Shown here one piece after another: positions 14,814 to 23,972 of a stretch of DNA of 64,000 nt. The stretch is from Woeseia oceani. GTDB lineage: Bacteria > Pseudomonadota > Gammaproteobacteria > Steroidobacterales > Woeseiaceae. A model generated the notes under the pieces. It had not been told where the DNA came from. It did no database searches and was given only the letters and a program-made list of their open reading frames with translations. The stretch spans positions 3,833,001 to 3,897,000 of the forward strand of contig NZ_CP016268.1 in the NCBI RefSeq assembly GCF_001677435.1. Direction: 5' to 3'. A program made the translations under genes and the position numbers. How positions within the stretch are numbered: position 1 is the first letter of the stretch; the number at the start of each line of letters is the position of its first letter.

Positions 14814-16252
14814 GAGACGATCCTGTTAACGACGGGCAATTGCATACGCACGGTCAGCCCGCCCTGTGTGGAATGCAGCGCAGTAATCGTTCCGCCGTGC
14901 GCTTCGACAATGGCCTTGCAGATTGACAGGCCCAGTCCGGAGCCACCGGTCGCCCGACTGCGCGACGAATCCACGCGAAACAGGCGATCAAACAATCGTG
15001 GCAATGCGGAATCCGGTACGCCGGGTGCTGAATCGGCAAACTCGATGCTGACGAACTGCTGGTCCAGACGGCACGTTACGGTCAGCGTACCCGGCGTGTC
15101 GGTGTAGCGCAGCGTGTTCTCGATCAGGTTGGAAAACAATTGCTCAAGCTTCAGCACATCGGCGGATACGGTAACGCTCTTCGCGGGCAGGTTTTGCTTC
15201 AACTGGATACCGTTATTGAGCAATCGCGATCTCGCCCTGTCGAGCATGCCATGGAGCACAGCGACCACGTCCACGATTTCGCGCTGATCGTCCAGACCTT
15301 GCTCATCCAAAACCGACAAGTGGTGCAGCTCACCCACGAGCCCGACCAAGCGATTTACTTCGGCTTTCAGTGATTGTTGACTCGCGGCATCAAAGGTGCG
15401 CACGCCGTCTTCAATTGCGCTTAATTCACCGTGTAACACGGACAATGGTGTACGTAGTTCGTGCGCAATATCGGCCACCCATTGCTGCCGGCTCGTGCGG
15501 TCGCGCTCCAGATATTCAGCGAGCTGATTGAAGTCGCGCGCCAAATCGCCGAGTTCATCGTTCCGTTGTGCGGCGATTCGTGTTTCATATTTGCCGGCTG
15601 CAACAGCGTGGGTCCCTTTAGCGAGCGCACGAACGGGCCGCGTAAGCTGCTGCGCGAGCAACGCTGCCATTATTGCAGCCGCGACCAGACCTGCTCCGGC
15701 AATAATCAGAATCGAACGCCCCTGCTTCCGGGCGAAGCGCTCGTCGAGGTCGTCCATAAGATTCATCCCGGGCGCCAGAACGATATACCCGACTGCTACG
15801 CCATCGATCGTAACAGCGGTTGAAGTGGTTTCACCCACGCCCGGTGGTTCACCAACGATGGGCACTCCATCGCTATCGGTAAGCGCAATGCGCCGCCCCA
15901 GCTCAAGCGGATCACGTGGCGGCGGCCCTGGTCTACCCGGTCCTGCTCCCGGTCGGGCACCAGGCCCCGGTTCCCGGGCGTGTTCTCTGCCTGCTGACCG
16001 ACCGGAGTTCATGCGGAATAAATCGTTCCAGCGTCGCTGGTTGCCTGCCAGTGATGCCAGGCTGCCCTCGTTGCGATAAAGCTCCTCAAGCGCGGCCGCC
16101 ACGTTGCCGATTGTCGCAGCTTCCTGTTCACCGACGTATTCGAGAAAACCTTGCTCGAACGTCCAACGGGTGGCAACGGCGCTCGACCCAAGGATCACAA
16201 AGGTGACCAGGGTGAGGGCCAGGAAGATTCGCGTGGCGATAGTGATGCGCAT
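14810..16252 (-). CDS. BaeS-like membrane sensor histidine kinase
   Basis: A 480-residue kinase with two transmembrane helices (about residues 7-30 and 178-200) flanking a ~145-residue periplasmic domain. A HAMP domain follows (LTRPVRALAKGTHAVAAGKY), then HisKA with the His in VADIAHELRTPLSVL and HATPase_c with NLIENTLRYT, DSAPGVP and GSGLGLSICK. The periplasmic domain contains an unusual low-complexity run rich in Gly, Pro, Ala and Arg (about residues 88-115), probably a flexible loop. It is paired with the downstream OmpR-type regulator. Confidence 0.94.
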   Translation of the reverse strand: MRITIATRIFLALTLVTFVILGSSAVATRWTFEQGFLEYVGEQEAATIGNVAAALEELYRNEGSLASLAGNQRRWNDLFRMNSGRSAGREHAREPGPGARPGAGPGRPGPPPRDPLELGRRIALTDSDGVPIVGEPPGVGETTSTAVTIDGVAVGYIVLAPGMNLMDDLDERFARKQGRSILIIAGAGLVAAAIMAALLAQQLTRPVRALAKGTHAVAAGKYETRIAAQRNDELGDLARDFNQLAEYLERDRTSRQQWVADIAHELRTPLSVLHGELSAIEDGVRTFDAASQQSLKAEVNRLVGLVGELHHLSVLDEQGLDDQREIVDVVAVLHGMLDRARSRLLNNGIQLKQNLPAKSVTVSADVLKLEQLFSNLIENTLRYTDTPGTLTVTCRLDQQFVSIEFADSAPGVPDSALPRLFDRLFRVDSSRSRATGGSGLGLSICKAIVEAHGGTITALHSTQGGLTVRMQLPVVNRIVS

Positions 16253-16624
16253 GCGTCAAGAGTAACAAGCCGAACGGGAAAGCGGAGAGACTGCACAATT
16301 TCTTCACAGTCCTGGCCGCATTCGCGGATGACAAAGCGGCAGGGCCTGCAGCGCTGAAACCGTACAAAGCCCCTTGCCAAGCCAGCCGGACAGGCCCGCA
16401 CGAAACGAACAATTGCCGTGAATCGAGTACGGACCCGCAATTCATGGCTGGCGCAAGCGATGGCAAAAACGCCGTTGGATACATTTTTGACCCACATGTG
16501 GTTCTACTTTGCCGCAATGCGCTTTGCTAGTTTCAGCACACGGCATTTCCGACCAAAGGACGTCGCGCAACTGGCGCCGGTGCCGAGGCGAGCGCACGTC
16601 GAGCCAACAACCCGGGAGAGAGCG
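16253..16624. other. Divergent intergenic region
   Basis: A gap of 372 bases between the sensor kinase gene and the amidohydrolase-like gene. It must hold two divergent promoters, but I could not identify convincing -35/-10 or operator sequences. An in-frame extension of the downstream gene runs through part of it without a ribosome-binding site. Confidence 0.4.
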
Positions 16625-18067
16625 ATGACGAAAACAGAAAAGACCGCAGCGACGACCGAACACACTGTTTGCGCAAGGAGCAAACGCGTCACTGGGCTCG
16701 CACGTCTCTCCGTTGCGAGCGTCTTGTGCTTTTCGGCTGTTCCCGATGCGATCGCCGCGTGGTCTTACTACACGGTGGACGGTGATGATTATCGCGCCGA
16801 AGTCACCTCGGGTGTTGCTGCCATCGAGAAGGACGCCGGTGCCGGCTACGCAGACTGGATTACTCTCGGCCCGGTAAGCAAACCACCGCTCATGCCCTAT
16901 GCCGGAGACCCGGAAGCCATTACTGGAATGGTCAGCAAATGGGGCTGGCTGCTGATCAGTGACCGTTACACGGTTTACAAGGCCTCGCATACGTCCAATA
17001 CCGGCAGTTGGGATATCGGCCGCCGCGTGTGGAACCTGGGAGACGACGGCAAGGTCATTGATTCGATGGTGAAGAACGGCAGCGATCAGGTCATCGTCAA
17101 CTGGGTGGATGCCGATGACGATACGGTGACTGGCGCAATCACGCTGGCTTTGTCGGACATCAAATGGCCAACCTGCGATGGAACGGTTCCTGATTACTAC
17201 GTCGACAACAACCTGGTTTCAGGCACCAGCTTCTACTACCGGCCTGGTGGACTGGACCCCGACCTGAATACCGCCATCGAGCTGATTCCAGGCACTTTGC
17301 CAATCATAATCAGCGTCCCGCACGGGGGCGCGCAGGAACCGTCGGAAATCCCGATATACGACTACGGCCTGACGACCGATGCGCAGAGCCTGACCGCTTC
17401 GCTGTTGCTCGCGGATGAAATTTATCAGATTACCGGTGAGCGACCGCATGTAGTGATCAACAACGTGCGTCGAAACCGGCTGAATTTGAATCGCGCGGCG
17501 GCGAGCGATAACCCCGATGCAGATGCACAAACTTTATGGACCGGCTACCACCTGTTTGCGGAGGAGGCACGCAATTATGTGACTGATGTCTGCGGCAAGG
17601 GCTTGTTCATCGATATGCACACGAACGGCGCTGCCCACGACAAGAACATGCTGGCCGTCGGCTTCGGTCGTTCGGATATAGAAGACCTGTTTGATGGCAG
17701 TTACGATCGCTCGCTCTTTACAGCGAAAGCCACGATCCGCAATGTGCTGAATCAGACCCTGATGGCGGTGGATAACATCAATATAGGCCCGACGCTGAGT
17801 TTCGGTGATCTCGCGAACCGAACCTCAACACACACCATTCCAACGTCTACACTGGACCCGATGCCAGCGGGCACCTTCTTTAACGGCGGCTTCAATATTC
17901 GCGAGCACGGCTCATTGAACGGCGGCTCGGTGGATGCCATACAGGTCGAGAACCACTGGCGTTACATCAACAACGGCGTCCAAAAGCGAGAAGACTATAT
18001 CGAGGATGACCTGGCACCCGCTGTAGTGCGCTGGTTAGAGCACTACTACGGGTTCAAGTTGCGCTAG
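16625..18067 (+). CDS. Secreted N-formylglutamate-amidohydrolase-like protein
   Basis: A 480-residue protein with a long N-terminal signal region (hydrophobic segment LARLSVASVLCFSAVPDAIA). The second half matches the N-formylglutamate deformylase fold: IIISVPHGG, a basic segment NNVRRNRLNLNR, the metal-site motif LFIDMHTNG and C-terminal VDAIQVEN. The first ~230 residues form an extra domain that I do not recognise. Known family members are cytoplasmic Zn enzymes of histidine degradation. Export and the added domain argue for a different substrate, perhaps an amide or peptide outside the cell. The start is supported by GGGAGAG. No histidine-utilisation genes are nearby. Confidence 0.75.
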   Translation: MTKTEKTAATTEHTVCARSKRVTGLARLSVASVLCFSAVPDAIAAWSYYTVDGDDYRAEVTSGVAAIEKDAGAGYADWITLGPVSKPPLMPYAGDPEAITGMVSKWGWLLISDRYTVYKASHTSNTGSWDIGRRVWNLGDDGKVIDSMVKNGSDQVIVNWVDADDDTVTGAITLALSDIKWPTCDGTVPDYYVDNNLVSGTSFYYRPGGLDPDLNTAIELIPGTLPIIISVPHGGAQEPSEIPIYDYGLTTDAQSLTASLLLADEIYQITGERPHVVINNVRRNRLNLNRAAASDNPDADAQTLWTGYHLFAEEARNYVTDVCGKGLFIDMHTNGAAHDKNMLAVGFGRSDIEDLFDGSYDRSLFTAKATIRNVLNQTLMAVDNINIGPTLSFGDLANRTSTHTIPTSTLDPMPAGTFFNGGFNIREHGSLNGGSVDAIQVENHWRYINNGVQKREDYIEDDLAPAVVRWLEHYYGFKLR

Positions 18068-18103
18068 GCCCTGAACGAGCCGGCGCGAAATCCTGGTTAC
18101 CTC

Positions 18104-18820
18104 TCAGTTGCCGTCCTGAAACAGGCTGACGAAGCGGCGAATGCGGGCCGCATTGGCACCGACGTCACTGCGGCCAACCCGCGACTTCGAACGGATATCC
18201 AGACGACTGCCATTGCCCCGGGCTTCGATGCGAATCACAACATCGTCCTTGAAGCCGAACCAGAACGTAGTGGCCGTAGCTTCAATACGGCCCTCGTTCG
18301 CCACCGCTGCGACGACTTCGAGACCCATGTCTTCGACCGCTTTCCGCGCTCGCTGAAAGGTTTCGGCAGGTGAGGCATCCAGCTCAAGCGTCTGAATATC
18401 CGGATAGCTCTCGCGTTGTTGCGTCGCAATCTCCTCGCCCATGTATTCAGGCGGATTGCGGGCATCAGCGCGCAACGGGATGATCGCAACGAACGGCGGC
18501 GGATTTACCGTGTCAGTCGTGATGTCATGTATGGCCGGCACCGATCTGGCGGTACGGTACTGGCTGTACGGCACCCAGGCCACGGCCAGACCAATCAACA
18601 AGGCGATGGCCAGAGGCTTGCTGCCGCCCGCGCGCGTCTTCGGAATCAGCAGAAAGAGTAACGACAGAACTGCGACAGCAAGGCCCGCGTACAGCGCAAT
18701 GCGTAACAACAGAAAACCTGTGCCGAATGACCACAGTCCGAAACGGGCACCGGGGCCGGCTACGAGCAGCAGTATTGCCGCGAGGATCGCAATGAACAAA
18801 GCTGTTTTTGAGAGTTTCAT
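18104..18820 (-). CDS. DUF1499 membrane protein
   Basis: A 238-residue protein with three N-terminal transmembrane helices (about residues 7-25, 32-60, 70-85). A soluble DUF1499 domain follows: DITTDTVNPPPFVAI, YPDIQTLELDASPAETFQRA, VVAAVANEGRIEATATTFWF, GFKDDVVIRI and a C-terminal IRSKSRVGRSDVGANAARIR. The DUF1499 domain has no known activity. It is next to a DUF3047 gene on the same strand, 88 bases apart. Confidence 0.88.
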   Translation of the reverse strand: MKLSKTALFIAILAAILLLVAGPGARFGLWSFGTGFLLLRIALYAGLAVAVLSLLFLLIPKTRAGGSKPLAIALLIGLAVAWVPYSQYRTARSVPAIHDITTDTVNPPPFVAIIPLRADARNPPEYMGEEIATQQRESYPDIQTLELDASPAETFQRARKAVEDMGLEVVAAVANEGRIEATATTFWFGFKDDVVIRIEARGNGSRLDIRSKSRVGRSDVGANAARIRRFVSLFQDGN

Positions 18821-18908
18821 GTTTGCACCGTAGGCCTTTGTACTCTGCGCAGCATATTCTTTTGTTGTTTGAAGTTCGAATTTCTCTGTGCTGCACGGCT
18901 GTCAGGCT

Positions 18909-19583
18909 TCACGGTGACGATGCGGTCTCAGACTGCAAAGTGATGCTCTCTATTGTCAGGTCGAACCCGGAGGCCGTGTCGTCACCATCGGCAGAAACCC
19001 ATAGACCCAGCGCGACTACCGGCTTGGCGAACGTTTTTGACAGCAGGAACGGGCCGGGGTCTTCAAGTAACACAAGCCGCTCTTCGTAGAGCAACTCACT
19101 CAAAGGGTGCGCGCGCTGGCTGCCAAGCAACGCCGTTTGCTGTGTCGTGGACAGAAAATTTATGCGCTCCACACCGCCGGTCTTTGGCGCAAGCTCAAAA
19201 AGCTGCTTGATCCAGTCGGCCGCGACACGGCGCTGAAACCAGTTCAGGCGACGGTCACCCGCTTCAACAATACCGAGCTTAAGCACAAAATCGTCAGCGC
19301 CCTTTTCACCCTGCACAGCGCCGACCGGGATGCGCAGCTCGCCGCTCCAGCTTGCGGCGACGCGGATACCTGTCAGGCTTATGGGCTCGGCAAAATGGTA
19401 TATCAGCGGACTTGCCGAGCTTCTAACCCGGATATGCAGCTTGCCGTCGACAACACTTACGTTGTTTGCCGTGATCTTGTTGAAAGACAACACCGTCCAA
19501 GGCTCAAGGTCGTCCACTGGCACCGTCTGCGCGGTAATCATGGATGACCATGACAACAAGCCGATCAGGATCGTTCTTCGCAT
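18909..19583 (-). CDS. DUF3047 periplasmic protein
   Basis: A 224-residue protein with a signal peptide (TILIGLLSWSSMITAQ). The DUF3047 fold is suggested by WTVLSFNKITANNVSVVDGK, LIYHFAEPISLTGIRVAASW, GADDFVLKLGIVEAGDRRLN and a late VVALGLWVSADGDDTASGF. The start MRRTILIG was chosen because it begins the signal peptide. The function is unknown. It is divergent from the TonB receptor operon. Confidence 0.82.
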   Translation of the reverse strand: MRRTILIGLLSWSSMITAQTVPVDDLEPWTVLSFNKITANNVSVVDGKLHIRVRSSASPLIYHFAEPISLTGIRVAASWSGELRIPVGAVQGEKGADDFVLKLGIVEAGDRRLNWFQRRVAADWIKQLFELAPKTGGVERINFLSTTQQTALLGSQRAHPLSELLYEERLVLLEDPGPFLLSKTFAKPVVALGLWVSADGDDTASGFDLTIESITLQSETASSP

Positions 19584-19764
19584 TGTATTTCCCCATTTGA
19601 AATGCAGTGCCGAACTGGACCGGGTCAGGTCAGTAAACATCACAGTGTTCGCGGATAACGGTGGGTATTGGTTGCCTTCTGTAACATATGCGCGCCTGAT
19701 CCGGTCTATCGATGTCGAAGCACATCACAATGATTAATACACCGTTTTGAGGAAATTACCTGCG

Positions 19765-22700
19765 ATGCATTGCCGCCGTACGCCCGACCTGCCCTTCGCG
19801 AGAACAGTCTTGACGCTGTGTTCGCTGTTCCTGTCGTCACTCGCCGCCGCATCGAATGTGGATGTCGCTGTCCTGAGCGGCGATGGCAGTCCGGCAACCG
19901 GGGCCAGCGTGATCCTGAAAAATTCGCTGACGGGTTACGAAACTTCGAGCATCAGCAATTCGAGCGGACGTGCACGATTTTCAGCCGTGCCAGCCGGTCC
20001 TGGCTACTCGGTGTTGGTCGATGATACAGAGCTGGCCACTGACATACGCTTGCGCAGCAATGAATCGCGGGCGGTAACGGTCCGTATGATCGAGAACATC
20101 ACGGTCACCGGACGCGCCGGAAGTATCACGATCAACTCGCTTGATGCGGAAGTCAGCGCAAGTCTCAATCGCCGCGAGCTTGAAGCGTTGCCGGTCGAGG
20201 CACGTGATCTGTCGCGCGCGCTCATTCGCCTGCCCAACGTGGTCCCCGCAACCGGTTTCTTCCCGGAATCACCGTCGGTATCCATTAATGGCGCCAATGG
20301 CTTGTTCACCCAGTACCTGATCGACGGGATGGACAATAACGAGAATTTTCTGGGCGGCCCGAAGTTTCCCATTTCAACCGGTGCTGCCTCGGACGTTACC
20401 GTGCTGGCGTCATCGTATTCGGTGGAATACGGGCGTACCGGCAATGGCGTGATCAACGTCACTTCGCGCTCCGGCAGCAACGAGTGGTACAGCGAATTGT
20501 TCTATCTGGTACGGCCGGGTGCCTCGGTTGATGCATCATCGCCGTACGCAGGCCGCGACCTGTCAGGCAATGCCGTACGTGACGGCTTCCGCCGGGACCA
20601 GTACGGTTTCGCCCTTGGCGGACCCATCGCTGAAGACCGCACATTTTTCTTCGCGAATGTCGAATACACCCTTGATGACAAGGACAACGCGCTCGTTTCA
20701 CCCGCTCTCGGCATCGCCGATACGGTCCGCGGTCAGAATGACTCCCTGCTTGCATCGCTGAAGATCGATCACCGACTCAATGACAACTGGCAACTGTCGT
20801 TCCGCGCGAATCTGGGCGATATCGGGATAGAGCGCCAGGGTGGCGGTCTCGACGGCGGCGTGACCTTTCCATCGGCAGGCTCGGTGCAACAGCGCGAGTC
20901 TTTGCTCACAGCCGTTTCGGCCATCTACGACACCGGCAACTTCACGTCTGAAACACGCTTGTTGTACAGCGCGTTTGACTGGGGTTACGCCACGCCATAC
21001 GCCAGCAGTGCACCGCAGGTCACCGTGGAATCACCGGACGGCCTGACAGCCGCTGTTCTCGGGCACCCCGGTTTCGCATTCGATGAAAGCGAAGATTCAC
21101 TGCAATTGCGCCAGAACTTCACGTGGTACAGGGACGCACATGCGTTCAAGTTCGGCGTTGACGTGCTGCGCTCGGACTTCAGTCTCGGAGGCGGCGGCAA
21201 TCCGCAAGGCAATTACCGGGTACGTTTGACGAGCGCAGAACTGGCAGAAGTGCAGTCACTGAACCGTGGCGCTGCACTGAACGTTGACGACATCCCGGCA
21301 AGCGCCGAGGTGATTGACTATGCGGTCGAACTGCGCCCTGCGCGTTATGGCGATGTGCAGAATCAGGTATCACTCTATTTCGAGGACCAGATCAGCTTGT
21401 CACAGGACCTGACTTTGACCGCCGGCGTTCGCTGGGACTATGACAGCGTAACCAAAGCCGGCTCGGGTTCCGCTGATCAAAACAATTTTGCGCCGCGCCT
21501 CGCGCTGAACTACCGGGCCAGCGAGCGCTTGTCGTTTCGCGGTGGCGCGGGCCTGTTCTATGAACGTATTCCTTACACGATTCTGTCGGATGCGCTGCAA
21601 CAGAACACCAGCTCGGCAGCGTTCCGCGAGCAATTGAACGCACTGGTCGCAGCAGGACGGTTGCCAGCAGACACGGACCCGCTGGCGATCACCTTTGACG
21701 GTAATCTCAGCGTCAATCCTGCCTGCCCGGGTGGCTACTTGCAGTGTCCGACACCCGCTGATTCCGCGGACTTGCGCGACACGGCCATCTCCAACGAGCG
21801 GCGCATATTCAGTCCCGACGGCCTAGACAGCCCCTACACGGTTCAGCTTTCTGCCGGTGTGCAATGGCAGTTTAATGATCGCTGGCTTGGCTACGCCGAC
21901 CTGCTCTACTACCGCGGACACAATCAGCTGCGCTTGCGTGACCTGAATGCGGCGACGCCGTTCTCGCCAAACCTCGCAAACCTGACCGATGCCAACATCG
22001 CAACGCTGCGCGCTTTGCCGAGCGATGCTGAGCGGCGCGTCCTGGCAGAATCGCTGGGCCTGATTCGCAGCCAGGCGGCCGCCGATGCAACACGTCCCGT
22101 GGCGCCAGTCGCCGGTGGCGCCCGGCAGATAGTCGTTAGCGAAACCGCGGGTGCATCACGCTACAAAGCACTGAACCTGACCCTGGAGAGACCGGGCGAT
22201 GGTGACCTGTGGGGTTTCCTGATGACCTATACTTTGTCCGAACTCACCAACAACACGGACGACATCAATTTCCGCTCTGCCAACTCCAACAGCTTCGATG
22301 ACGAATGGGGACCGTCGGTCAATGACCGACGCCACGTGATCTCCTCGGTCGTCTACTGGTATCCGCTCGACTCGGTTACCATTTCCGTCGCCGGCCAGTT
22401 CGAGTCCGGGCAGCCGATCAACCTCATACCCGATACCGGCATCTACGGAACCACGGACCTGAATGGCGACGGCGCGTCGTTCACCGACGCCTACCTCGGC
22501 AACTCAGACCGCGCACCCGGCGTTTCCCGCAATGCAGACCGTCTGCCGTGGTCAGCCACCGTGGACCTCGGCCTGCGCTACGCGCCTCAACTCGGTGACG
22601 GTCGACTGGAGTTGTCCGCTGACGTGTTCAATCTGCTGAATCGCGAAAACCTGTCCGGATTCGCGAACTCCGCGACGCAGTCGAACCAGATACAGGTTTA

Positions 22701-22773
22701 CGGGCAACCGTTTGTGCAACGCAACGCCGGCGCGCCGCGACAGTTCCAGTTCGGCGTGCGCTACCTGTTCTGA
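19765..22773 (+). CDS. TonB-dependent receptor with N-terminal carboxypeptidase-like domain
   Basis: A 1002-residue outer-membrane receptor of the OAR-like type. It has a signal peptide, a CarboxypepD_reg domain (about residues 35-105; VDVAVLSGDGSPATGASVIL), a plug with VSINGANGLFTQYLIDGMDN and VEYGRTGNGVINVTSRSGSN, then a large beta-barrel ending FQFGVRYLF with terminal Phe. A TTG six codons upstream is an alternative start, but GAGGAAA precedes the ATG. Its stop overlaps the start of a substrate-binding-protein gene by one base. It is therefore the outer-membrane step of the ABC uptake system encoded next. The substrate is unknown. Confidence 0.93.
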   Translation: MHCRRTPDLPFARTVLTLCSLFLSSLAAASNVDVAVLSGDGSPATGASVILKNSLTGYETSSISNSSGRARFSAVPAGPGYSVLVDDTELATDIRLRSNESRAVTVRMIENITVTGRAGSITINSLDAEVSASLNRRELEALPVEARDLSRALIRLPNVVPATGFFPESPSVSINGANGLFTQYLIDGMDNNENFLGGPKFPISTGAASDVTVLASSYSVEYGRTGNGVINVTSRSGSNEWYSELFYLVRPGASVDASSPYAGRDLSGNAVRDGFRRDQYGFALGGPIAEDRTFFFANVEYTLDDKDNALVSPALGIADTVRGQNDSLLASLKIDHRLNDNWQLSFRANLGDIGIERQGGGLDGGVTFPSAGSVQQRESLLTAVSAIYDTGNFTSETRLLYSAFDWGYATPYASSAPQVTVESPDGLTAAVLGHPGFAFDESEDSLQLRQNFTWYRDAHAFKFGVDVLRSDFSLGGGGNPQGNYRVRLTSAELAEVQSLNRGAALNVDDIPASAEVIDYAVELRPARYGDVQNQVSLYFEDQISLSQDLTLTAGVRWDYDSVTKAGSGSADQNNFAPRLALNYRASERLSFRGGAGLFYERIPYTILSDALQQNTSSAAFREQLNALVAAGRLPADTDPLAITFDGNLSVNPACPGGYLQCPTPADSADLRDTAISNERRIFSPDGLDSPYTVQLSAGVQWQFNDRWLGYADLLYYRGHNQLRLRDLNAATPFSPNLANLTDANIATLRALPSDAERRVLAESLGLIRSQAAADATRPVAPVAGGARQIVVSETAGASRYKALNLTLERPGDGDLWGFLMTYTLSELTNNTDDINFRSANSNSFDDEWGPSVNDRRHVISSVVYWYPLDSVTISVAGQFESGQPINLIPDTGIYGTTDLNGDGASFTDAYLGNSDRAPGVSRNADRLPWSATVDLGLRYAPQLGDGRLELSADVFNLLNRENLSGFANSATQSNQIQVYGQPFVQRNAGAPRQFQFGVRYLF

Positions 22774-23969
22774 TGCATAGCGGCTGTCGCGCATCGGGCC
22801 TGGTTGCGCTGTTGCTCGCGGTTCTCTGGGTGCCGGTATCTTACGCCGAAGACTGGGATGCCGTCGTTGCAGAAGCAGCGGGACAAACCGTCTATTTCAA
22901 TGCCTGGGGCGGCGATCTCGCGATCAACCGCTACATCGAATGGACCGCAGAGCAGGTACGCGCAAAGTATGCCGTCGAGCTGCGGCACGTGCGTGTGACC
23001 GATATCGCCGAATCGGTCACACGGATCATGGCCGAACGCAGTGCTGGTCGGAATGACGGCGGCTCCGTCGACTTGCTGTGGATCAACGGCGAGAATTTCG
23101 CAGCGCTGAAACGTGCGGGTCTGCTGTACGGCCCGTGGGCCACACAAGTGCCGAGTGCTGCTGTTATCAACTGGCAGAACAATCCCACCACGCTGACCGA
23201 TGGCTCGCTGGCAACGGACGGTTTCGAATTGCCGTGGGGCACGGCCGCGCTCACCTTTTTCTTCGACAGAGAACGCGTCAACGCGTTACCGAGAACACCG
23301 GCGGCATTGCTGGCCTGGATAGAAAGGCACCCGGGGCGCTTTAGCTATCCGCAACCTCCGTCATTCATCGGCAGCGCGTTTCTGAAGCAGATGTTGCTGG
23401 CGCTGAGCGACAACCCCGACCGTTTTAGCGCCCCGGTTGGTAATGATTTTGACGAGCAAACAGCGCCGCTCTGGCAATGGCTAGACCGGGCCCACGCCAG
23501 CATGTGGCGCAGCGGTCGACTGTTCCCGCAAAGCGGCCCGGCACAGCGCGACCTGCTCGCGGTCGGCGAGCTGGACTGGATGCTGTCATACAACCCGGCC
23601 GAAGCCAGTCGCGCAATACGCCAGGGCGAGCTGCACGCAGGCATTGGTGCGCTGTACCTTGATGCAGGTGCATTGGCCAATAGTCATTTCCTCGCGATCC
23701 CCTACAACTCCGGTGCGACCGCTGGCGCGCGCGTCGTCGCCAACTTCCTGGCATCAGCGGCTGCGCAGGCTCGCAAGGCCGATGAGCGCCATTGGGGCGA
23801 CCCGACAATACTGAACCTGAATGCACTGCCCGCGGCTGAGCGGGCATTCTTCGAACGGCTGGAAACTGGCCCGGCAACGCCGCCAGCGGCCGGTCGTTAC
23901 CTGCTCGAACCGCACCCCGAATGGGCAACACGCATCGAGCAAGCCTGGCTCGAACGCTACGTGCGCTGA
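22773..23969 (+). CDS. ynjB: YnjB-like ABC transporter substrate-binding protein
   Basis: A 398-residue periplasmic binding protein with a signal peptide ending SYAED. The first lobe begins VYFNAWGGDLAINRYIEW, and further features are DLLWINGENFAALKRAGLLYG, LPWGTAALTFFFDRERVN and a C-terminal ILNLNALPAAERAFFERL. This is the YnjB family, adjacent to YnjC and YnjD as in E. coli. The transported compound is not established in any organism that I know of. It is translationally coupled to the TonB receptor and lies four bases before the permease gene. Confidence 0.9.
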   Translation: MHSGCRASGLVALLLAVLWVPVSYAEDWDAVVAEAAGQTVYFNAWGGDLAINRYIEWTAEQVRAKYAVELRHVRVTDIAESVTRIMAERSAGRNDGGSVDLLWINGENFAALKRAGLLYGPWATQVPSAAVINWQNNPTTLTDGSLATDGFELPWGTAALTFFFDRERVNALPRTPAALLAWIERHPGRFSYPQPPSFIGSAFLKQMLLALSDNPDRFSAPVGNDFDEQTAPLWQWLDRAHASMWRSGRLFPQSGPAQRDLLAVGELDWMLSYNPAEASRAIRQGELHAGIGALYLDAGALANSHFLAIPYNSGATAGARVVANFLASAAAQARKADERHWGDPTILNLNALPAAERAFFERLETGPATPPAAGRYLLEPHPEWATRIEQAWLERYVR

Positions 23970-23972
23970 ACG

